Assembly (NCBI GenBank): GCA_007922195.1
Contig: ML681998.1
Coordinates: forward strand, 20,347,663-20,411,662
Direction: 5' to 3'
Length of the DNA stretch: 64,000 bases
Origin: Podocnemis expansa
Taxonomy: Eukaryota; Chordata; Testudines; Podocnemididae
Made by a program: the position numbers and the translations under genes. This document shows, piece after piece, positions 51,541-61,149 of this stretch. Numbering within the stretch: the first letter of the stretch is position 1; every line of letters begins with the position of its first letter. The notes under the pieces were generated by a model, which had not been told where the DNA came from, made no database searches, and saw only the letters and a program-made list of their open reading frames with translations.

Positions 51541-52804
51541 GTCTACAACATTCACCATACCAAGGAATGGGTTTACAAGATATGGATGTTACAGTGTAAA
51601 AATGTAGTTCTGTAGGGTTTAATAAATCTTGTGAATAGTGCAGCTCAAAGTCACTTTTGCATCTTAATTCCTCTGAAAGAGATACCATGCTCTTGGAATC
51701 CATTGATGTGCCCCATCCCAGTCTCTTATAGACATTGCTATTTAAAGTTTGGTGGCAGATGTACTCTCCAGTGAGGAGAGCTTGAAGCCGCTGGCTATCA
51801 ATTAGCCAGTGTTTAATCCTACTGCAACAATGTAAGGGGTGGAGAAGTGTGAGTGAAGGACCCTGTTGGTGCTATTTGGCAGAGGCCACAGAGGGTTTTA
51901 CAAGGATCTCCTGGGATGGATATCTGCTGAATAGTTCAATAAAGGGCAGCGGTTGCAAGCTTTCTCCAGGAGCCAATGGCCCACTGGTCCGTGGAATCAT
52001 TACAAAATGTATATGGAAAATATTTAATAAATTATGCCTCTGCACTAACAGGTACACACTCAAGGTCTTGGAGTTAAAGCAAGTCACTAGAAGGTGACAT
52101 GTCTCAGCAATGTTCCTTTCAGGCAGAAGGCAACAGACTGCTATCTCCATTTCTGGTCATACGTGTATTGTGTGCCTATCTGCTTCGTGAGCTACAGGCA
52201 AAACAAAAGATTGAGAAAGCTATCTGAAAAGAAATTTGCAGACAAGCAAATTATTCAAAAAGACAAAGCATCTTGGTGTGCAAGGAAAAACAAGGGATCT
52301 TTCACCTAGGCAAAGGCTAAGGGCAGGTGGTAGTGAGGCGTTTACAAGCCTGGGTACTCCTAGGAAGCATCACATTAAGCCTTGACCACACCCTTCAACC
52401 TCCCCCTCCACTAAGCACTTTTATCTGCTTTCATTTTATGCTTATGTCTCCTATTACATTTCTACCCTCCCAGGGCAATACTCTCCATCCATTTTCATCA
52501 TTCAGCTCTCTCAAAAACACAGAAGCCTCAAATGTTGCAGAAGGACACCTAATAATTTCAGTAAGTTTGGGACTAGGCTTCATATCAATGGAGAAGACGC
52601 ACCAAAAGTAAATATAAAAGCTTAGAAATACAAGGTCATTTAGCTTCTGGTTCCTCCAGTGTGCTGTGTCTTATCGGAATCTCCCTTTTCTTCAAACCTC
52701 TCAGGCAGTGTCACAGTGCATGGCTTGTACAATACAAGCACATCATCAGAAACAATTATGTCAGACTTTATTTTGTCACTTCTCTCCTATACAAAGTACT
52801 GTAT

Positions 52805-53015
52805 ACTAAAATAAACAAGGTGTCCCATAGCACTTTTAAAAACTAATCAGTTTATTTATTGTTTCTGTGAGCTTCATCATCTGATCAGATGCTATAGTAG
52901 GATTGTACCCACAGAAGCTTACAAAATAAATAAATTGGTTAGTCTTTAAAAGTGCCATAGGACTCCTTGTTTGTTTTGCTGAAAGAAGACTAAAAAGGCT
53001 ACATCTCCAGAACTC
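52805..53015 (-). repeat. Hairpin-family element, diverged
   Basis: Arms at about 52806-52870 (AACAAGGTGTCCCATAGCAC) and 52915-52980 (AAAAGTGCCATAGGACTCCT) around a turn at CATCATCTGATCAGATGC, followed by a degraded head (GACTAAAAAGGCTACATCTC). Older than most other copies by eye. Confidence 0.6.
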
Positions 53016-53350
53016 ACATACTAGACTGCTTCACAAAATAACTTAGACCAGATTCTGTTCTTATATTGAAGTTCTTAGGAACTCCCTGGTGTAAATGACA
53101 GAATTAAAGTCTTGTTTACAAATGAAAATAAAGTCAGAGTGGGAGGGAGAAATTGGTAGTTACAGGTTAGGAGAAAAAGATCTGTTGAATAGAGCAGCTG
53201 AAATTTGAACGCAGGAGAAAAGTTCATTTGGTACAGAGATAAAAGGGTATTCCAGCTGGCAAGCTGCAGAGGAGGCTCTCATATCAACAGTGGTGACAGT
53301 TGTGATAGAAGAAGGCAGTGTTAGATGTGTGAAGGAGTAGAGAGCTAAAT

Positions 53351-54083
53351 CAGGGGTTGGCAACCCCCAGCACCCATGTCAAAAGTGGCACAGGGGCTGA
53401 GCGTGAGCAGCAATCCGTGCCACTTGGGCTCCCCCCCGCTCCCCCAGGACCCCACTACTGGCTGCGCTTCTCTGCAAGGAGCACGGTCAGCAGGGAGAAG
53501 GAAGCTGCGGTGCAGCTCCTGGCCCCATCTCCTGCTGGGCAGGGCTAGAGGGGAGCTCGGCTGGTTGGCCAGCTTGGAGCTGCTGCTTCTGGGGGTGGGT
53601 GCCAGCCCCAACCCAGACCCCTGGAGGCTGCCTGCCACTGAGAGTGGGGAACGGTGCTGGCCAACCCTGACCCCCTGGAGGCAGAGCCATCCCTGTAGGG
53701 GGGAACGAGATGGGTGACCATCCTGGGCCCCGTGGGACCCGCACCATTGCCCCCCCATGCCAGGGACTGGGCAAGCCCGCCCAAAATGGTGGCCCGGTTC
53801 AGTGCTGTTGGTCCCCCCCCGTCTGCCATGGGCTCTGCTTTCGGCTCTGTGGCACAGCAGCGGAGAGCAGGTGGGATGCAGCACTGGGCCTGTACCCCCC
53901 ACCCCTGCTGGGGGGGTTAGTGGGGGCCTTGCACCCCTCTAGGGGCAGCCCTACCCGGAGGCTGCCTGCCACTGCGGGGGTGGGTACCGGTCCGGACCTG
54001 GAAGTCTGGCCACATCCCCAGCACCCATTGAGGGTGCAGTGGGCAGGGCTGGCACAGGGGCCAGCAAAGGTTGCCGACCCCCG
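53351..54083. mobile_element. hAT (Charlie-like) GC-rich element
   Basis: A 733-bp element with ends CAGGGGTTGGCAACCCCC and AAGGTTGCCGACCCCCG, flanked by AGCTAAAT and AGCTAGAT (7 of 8). Strongly GC-rich interior with overlapping frames up to 185 codons on both strands; none resembles a known protein. Related to 25456-25971. Confidence 0.87.
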
Positions 54084-56322
54084 AGCTAGATGCTGCATGT
54101 TAAAAATAATACTTGACCTTTATAGAACAATTTTCTTCCATGGGTATCAAGGAAGGGGTGATAACCCAGATCTAACATCTCCTGAAATTAAGGTAAAGGC
54201 ACCCATTGACACCAGTGGCCACTGGATCAGGCCCAATATGTGTAAATTGTAGATGATCAGTGGAGAGAGTGTTAACGTGCCATCCTTGAAGATGATCCTA
54301 GAAGTTGTGGAGAAGCAGGTAGTTGCACTTCCTTATGCCAGGAAGGAGGCACACACACCAGGATTCTGTTGGAACTGATGTCTCTAGAGCTGAGATTTAG
54401 AGGAAAATATATAGAACAGAGTAAAGGGGAGAAGAGGAGATGTTACTATAATTCTATTTTGATTGTTAAAAATCATTGTTATACAAAGTCAGGCATCAGC
54501 TTCTATACTTGAAAATTTGGTCTCTTCCTTGCTCAACTGTAACTGTGCTAGTCAGGTGCAACTGCCTGGGACTAAATGAGGGTAAAATCTGAGCCAGGAA
54601 ATCTACAGTCAAAACTTAAGCCACTGAAAAAAAGCAAAGAGTGGTAGAGAAATACTGGGGCTAATGAGGAAGGAAGAAGTAAAGACAAAGATATACAATC
54701 AAACTGCAACACTGGAAAGGCAAACAAAAAAGGCATAAAAATAGAAAAAAAAACCCTAATGTCACAAACCAAAGGAACTGATCTCCTCAAAAATGATGCA
54801 ATAAAAGATTCTTTCCTTTGAACATCTGCTGTAGCCTATTTGGGCGTCTGAGATTTGCTGTGAATTTGGTCCTCAGCATAAGTAAAATACATTTGTATAG
54901 TATTTCTCCAGGTGCACAGAAATATCAACTTGCTTATGTAAGTATGTGTGTTGGCCATGTGATGCAACCGAAGGTTATTTTTTCCCCACAATGCTCTATT
55001 ACATACCTATGACTACTATTTCTTTGCTGTATAATTCTCTAACTTTGCATCATTCAGTTTCAAATACATTTTTTCATTACTTCAATGCATGTGCACTATA
55101 AAACATCAGTGCTCATTAAAAGGTACCTCACTATTCTATCCGAATCAGCAGCCAACAGTAAAGTTTTATTTCGCAGTACAATTCTTTTGCCATTTTAAAA
55201 TTATACTTTTTTTCATCCTTTTGATCTCTGAAACTACTCTGGAAAACAGAACTCTTGCACTTGTCTGGTGACCTGGTGGATGTAAAATGGCAACAAAATG
55301 TTTTTAACTTAAAAGAAAGCTGATTTCTCACCAAGGTTGCTGTGCACTTATTGATAAATCAACACTAGGAAAAAAATCAGAGGCTATCTGCACTGTAGTG
55401 TTTTTCCTTGTTTCTTACAGATTCAGTCCTTCTCCTGTTTAAGTTAATAGGAATCCAGCCATATATTTCATTGGGACTGGACTTGATTATGGAACAACTG
55501 GTTTGATCCATTGAGACAATTCCTCTTTCTAAATTTAAAACTTATAAACGGGATACATTTTTATACCATGCTTCTTTGGAACCCCCTACCATAGTATATT
55601 CTCCTGGCACAGATTTTAGTAGGATTTTTCGAAAGTGGATGTACAACAAAAACACAGTGGGGAACCATTAACACGTGGATGTTGGGGGACAAGCCGCCAT
55701 GACCGTGCTTTAAATGAAACGTGCATAAATGGGACCAGAGTGAAATGTTCTAAAATACAGTGCAGTACAGTATTTTTTAAATAAATGCATACACTGTACA
55801 GTGGTTGTACACTACAACACTACTAAAAATGGATTTTGTTTAACAAAATTAAAAATATAAATTTTAATTCATGATCTGATTTTTAAAACAAAATATGCAA
55901 AAATGCACAGAAATCACAAAAACCTCATTAAACAAATTTAAGAATTCATATCTATTTAACCATGAAAACAGTGATAAAATAAATACTGTACATAGTGTGT
56001 GAAAATACTAGAGTGAATCCATTTTGAATATTTATAGTACAGTATTACCATAGACAACATACTGTATTACATATATACATTACAGGATTCCACACTGAGT
56101 CCACAGAGTTCATAATCCAAGAAGTGTGCTTATATAAAGTTTATTCAGTCCACAGGTTCATCTTGCTGGGATGGAGTTTTTATGAAGTAGGATGTTATTT
56201 TCTGCTGTTTCCCGTGCTTGGCTTTGTTTTTCTTCACAAAACTGATCATCCCACGTGTTCATGACTCATTGAATTGATTTGATGACCGCCCCTCACTGAC
56301 CATCACTTAAGTATGTAAGGAA

Positions 56323-56834
56323 TGTAAGGGGAGCAGATGGCCCCCTCAACTTAACTAGATGGCCCTTAAACTTAACTAGATGGCTGTTGTCACCCCATTG
56401 TTTCTCTTGGGCTTGGTGTAGGTGGGTACTGCCTGACTGCAAGGTCCTTTGTGACACTGAAGGTATGGCTCATATCACCTTTGTTCCCCACATTCCCTAT
56501 GATCAGGGAACTGGCAGGAAAAACAGTTTAAAAGCTCAGGTCTTGGGGGGCTCAGGGGGGATGGTCCCCAATATCCTGCCTGGCCTGATCACCCAGACAC
56601 TGACCTCCTCCGCTCATGAGTTCTTCCCCGAGTGTACCCCACATTTTGAACTGCCGGCCGAGTAACAAGTCTCTCTCTCTCTTCTGGGATGCTTCTGCTG
56701 CTGCTAGTGGTGTTGATAAGAGTTTGCCCCTGCAGCTCCTTTCAGTAAAAAAGTTTCTTCTTTTTATATTGCTGCCTTGCCACCGCACTCACTCGCTTGC
56801 TTGCGCTCTCTCTCTCTCCCCTTCTGCCCTAACA
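56323..56834 (+). mobile_element. Possible solo LTR
   Basis: About 512 bp, TG...CA bounded. Contains a tandem pair of CTTAACTAGATGGC words at 56350-56385, a TATA-like AGTTTAAAAGC near 56525, and CAGTAAAAAAGTTTCTTCTT (polyadenylation-like) near 56742, followed by a CT-rich segment to CCCTAACA. This layout looks like U3-R-U5 of a retroviral LTR. No matching 4-6 bp flanks and no internal retroviral genes beside it, so uncertain. Confidence 0.35.
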
Positions 56835-59415
56835 AGCCCTAGCTTCTAAGAGCTGGCTCATTCAAGTTTTATTGCTGCCTCTCTTACTTGTCTCACCTCG
56901 CTATAACTTTTCTTTTCACTGCTCTAAAGTCCCCAGGTCTTCAGCTGTTTGCCACTGCCTTATACTAAGTTGTATCTTTCTCCCCATGGCTGTGTCTCTC
57001 TTCTCTTATTATTTTAAGGAAAAAGGTGTTACTATAAGTTGCAACATTGTCTAAACATAATCTGTGAACTGTGAAAGTGTTAACATAGCACACAACATTG
57101 TATTGCAGAAAATAGCAGAAAAGCCATTTGTGGGCCGCATGCAGGCCAGGAGCTGTACTTTGGGCACTCCTGCTTTGGAGGATCCCCTTCATCCCCATTC
57201 AACCTACTGTGTAGGCTTCATAGGGCTTGGCCATTAGTCCCTGTCTTTTCTTCCCTCATACCACATTTGAGGTAATCTCATCTCCAAAGAGAAATTTGAT
57301 ACTCTCAATCCTGATGACTCACAGATCTACCTCTATTCTCCAGCCCCGTCTCCCTTCATGAAAACTAAGATCTCTGCCTGTCTGACATCTGGTGGATGTC
57401 TAACCATCAACTCAAGCCCAACTTGATTAAAACAGAGCTTTTAATCTCCCCCACAGGACTTCCTCACTACCTCCTCTCTCAATCACTGTGGACGCCACCA
57501 TTCTGTCTATCACTCAGGCCTGTAATTTGGTGTTATCTTCAACCCAGATTTCTGTAGGTCTTCACATCCATGCTCAGTCTGTTTAAGTCTTGCAGATTTT
57601 TTTCTGCATAGCAGCTTTAAATTACAGTCTTTTCTATCCACCAACAGCTAGAATTCTTGGCCAGGTTCTCACATCTTGGTTCCTGCAACATCTTTCTTTC
57701 TGACCTTGACAAATGCAATCTTATCCCACTGAAACCCATTCAGAATGCTACTGCAAAGGTAAGATAACTTTTCTAGTCCATTAATTTGACCCTGTCACCT
57801 CCTCTGTATGCAACTCCTCACTGACTCCCTCTTCTCTATCATTTCGGTCATAAGTTATTGGTGTACTTTTTCAAGGTCATTCATAAACTGTCCCCACTCT
57901 ACCTATTATCTCTCAATAAGTATTTCAAAACTTGATCCCTGTCTCTAATCAGCCCTTAATATCAGACTCAATTGCCTATTTGTTCAATTATCAAGAAAAG
58001 TACTTTTGTGCTTTCTCCCATGCTGTTCCTCACACTAGCAAGAACCTCTTCACAAACATCCAGAAAACAAACTCCTCCTCCAAAACTCTACGTTGCTGTG
58101 AGGACTGCAAAAAAACACCTTGACAATGGTTAGGCTGAGATCTGTCATCTCTCATGCTGACCAATGTTGTTTGAACTCTGTTTGTTTGTACTCCTCCTGT
58201 TTGCATTCAACTGTAGTCTCTTGAGTTATATTTAGATTGTAAGTTCTTCAGATAAGGAACAGTCTTTGTTCAGTTCTTTTACAGTACATAGCCATAATGT
58301 GTTAGTGATCTGTAACAGGAATTCTTAAGCACTACAGTCACCACTACCACTTCTTCCCCTTGTCCTATCATCTGGCGTTGGGTCATGCATTCATTATCTG
58401 TCCAAATCAGCACGAAGGCCCATCTGCTTACCATTTTCTTTGATACTATCAATCCATTGCTTCCTCAGTCTCTTTCTTACTACTGTCTCCTGCCACACTA
58501 CTTTAAAGTAGAAATACAGCACCAGTAGTAGAGAGAGACTATGATTTATGAGATTCTGTGGAACATCCACTTCTACAGGATGTTTCTTTTAGCGTTCTTA
58601 TGGCTATTTCTATGCATAGAGTATTCATCAATCAAGTTCAATTCATGTACATTCCCATTGTGTTACATTTGTCTAAAACTAGCAGATGAATGGAATTATT
58701 GTACATATCAATATGGTTTGCTTCTTCAAAAATGCAAAATATTGCAAATTTAGGTATTCATGTGAATTCAGAACCTTTATTCTCCTAAAAGGAAACAAGG
58801 TATTAATCTTTTTAGCATTCTAGGAAATGTCACTGGTCTATGTGAAACAGAAATGTCAATAATGAAACAAGTAGATTTTGAAATAATTAAAAGATAAACT
58901 ATGTGGGCCAGGAAGATACCAACAAGCTGGTTAACCCATATTAAAGGGAATCCAACATCCAGCAATTAAATAAAGATTTGAAGTTTATAAAAATGCATGA
59001 AATAAGACTGCTCAATGAAACTAATTAACCAATTAATAGGAGGCAATAATGATCACCAAAGAAAGCAATATATGGGCAAAGAAATTATTTGTGCAACATA
59101 CAATGAATTTTCAGCAAATGCTACTGATAACAGTGTACAATTCTTAGAATTAGGAAACATTCCAGAACTGATTAAGGATACAAATTTTAAACTGGTAGTG
59201 TCCAAAATATATTAAAAACATGCAGGAAATCAAGTGTTTGACTGATATTGTTTTGTACAATTGGAAACCTAGGATCTGTGATTCTACACCCTAATCATGA
59301 CCCATGTGTCATTTTGAAATCCTTATACATTTCATTCATGCTGTCATTACCCATGTTTGACTCAGATGAGTATATACTTATCATGCAGCTCCAGTCCATT
59401 GTAGGTCACTTAAAA

Positions 59416-59520
59416 CAGTGGTTACCAATGACCAGTCCATGGACTAGTACCAGCCTCTGAGGTCTCCTTGACACAGTATAGGAAACCAGTCCATTTACCA
59501 GAAAAGGTAGAAAAAACACT
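59416..59520. mobile_element. Possible short hAT remnant
   Basis: CAGTGGTTACCAATGACCAG at 59416 resembles a MER5/Charlie left end, and AAAAACACTG near 59510 could be a decayed right end. No matching flanks. Weak. Confidence 0.3.
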
Positions 59521-59889
59521 GACCTAGAAGACTTTTAGAAGTAAAGTCCCACAATGGTCTTTAGAATGGGCATACATTGATCTAAAGATGTAATGTGTGT
59601 AGTAACAACTCCACTGTATGGCCTGGTGAAAGGGTACCAAGAGAATGTAGTGAAAGTCAACACAGTATCAGTACCAGTGCAACTAAACAAATGGAAATCT
59701 CCCATGAGCTGATGACCTAAAGTGGAGAGGGACAATATTACATAGTAAATAATTGTACATATTTTTATTACACACAAATTAGGTGCATGGTCACAACTCC
59801 AAACTTTTGTTTTAAACACAAAGTACATATAATTATCAGGCACGCAACAGTCTCTCCTGTACCTGGATTTGCAGAGAGAGAGAGAAAAA

Positions 59890-60545
59890 AAAAATGGTTA
59901 CTTACCTTTAACAGGCATTCTTCTAGATGATCTGCTCATATGCATTCCTGTTATAGGGGTTCACGCACCATTGTGCATGGTCGCAGGAATATTTTTTTGC
60001 CCTTAGCTTGTCCCATAGAGCCAGTCCCATGTATATACCATGGTAAAACAGTGTCCCTGGGTCCTATGTCTCCAATCCCTTCTTTCCACTAACGCTGAAA
60101 AATGAGGATGGAGGGAGGGTGCAGAATGGATATGAGCAGCTTATCTCAAAGAACAGCTATTACAGGGAAGTAACTGCTCTTTTCTTCTTTAAGATGCTGC
60201 TCATAAGGTGACTCCCAAGCCTTACCTTGGCAGGAGAGCAGAGCTACAGTTGAGCTGCCCTCAGCATTACCCTGCTATAGGCTGCATCATTCCTTGCCTG
60301 TTGTACAATAGCATAATGGGATATGAAATTATGGACAAAAAACCAAGTGGTGGCTCTGTGCATTTCCTGGATTGTCACTTGGGCTAGGAAGGTTGTCAAG
60401 GAAGCTGGCGCTGTGGTTGAGTGTGCTGTTACAAGCCCAGGAAGTGATATATTGGCTTGATGGTAGCAGATCCTGATGCAGGCAGTGACTCAAGATGATA
60501 TCAGCAAGCCCTTCATCCGGTATGCAATGGCCATGAAGAACCGCA
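59890..60545 (-). repeat. Unassigned interspersed repeat
   Basis: Begins TGGTTACTTACCTTTAACAG on the plus strand and includes TTCTTCTAGATGATCTGCTC and CATATGCATTCCTGTTATAG. I recall similar text as a common repeat in reptile genomes. It hosts the hairpin insertion at 60557 and appears to continue beyond it to about 60930. No ORF. Confidence 0.4.
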
Positions 60546-60556
60546 TTGATCTTTAG

Positions 60557-60689
60557 GAGTCATGTGGCACTTTAAGACTAACAGATTTATTTTTCGCATT
60601 ATATGAAAAATAAATCTGTTAGTCTTAAAGTGCCACATGACTCTTTTTCTTTTGGCTGGACTAGACTAACACAGCTATCCCTTTGGAAG
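60557..60689 (-). repeat. Hairpin-family element, perfect 39-bp arms
   Basis: A 133-bp insertion flanked by a perfect 11-bp direct repeat TTGATCTTTAG (60546-60556 and 60690-60700). Its arms 60557-60595 and 60605-60643 are exact reverse complements over 39 bp with a 9-base loop. The head follows, ending CAGCTATCCCTTTGGAAG. Perfect arms and duplication make this the youngest-looking copy here. Confidence 0.9.
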
Positions 60690-61149
60690 TTGATCTTTAG
60701 AACAGTCTAGTTTGCTCATTGTAGAAAGCCAGGGCTCTTCTGACATACGGTGTGTTTCACTTTCATTCTGCCTCTGTTGAATGAGGTTTTGAAAGACAAC
60801 AAGGAGTTGTGTGGACAGGGAGAAAGATTATCTTGCTTACTATTATATGGGGACACACAACCTTAGGCAGGAAGGCCAGGTGCTGCCTCAGCTGCACCTT
60901 ATTCTTATAAAAACACCTGTGACAGAGTCAAGCCTGATGTCTATAAGAGACTAGTCCTATTGAAGAGGACGGGGTGGCGGATGGGCACAAGTCCACCCAC
61001 TTCTAAAACCCCTCCCCCAGCCTAAGGGGTAGTGGCACTGAAGCACTCTTCAACTAATTATGGGGAACAACTAATGAATAACAGGAATGGGTGTGATTCA
61101 GAAGGGGACACTGACCAGAGAACCCTGGACAGCGCCCAATGCTCCTGGA

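Noticed and set aside
53345..54252. 185- and 180-codon frames on opposite strands
   Set aside because: They coincide with the GC-rich hAT at 53351-54083 and one runs across its boundary.
55640..56240. A Tigger-like DNA transposon
   Set aside because: AT-rich sequence with a few suggestive words (ACGTGGATGTTGGGGGAC) but no terminal repeats or TA duplication that I could define.
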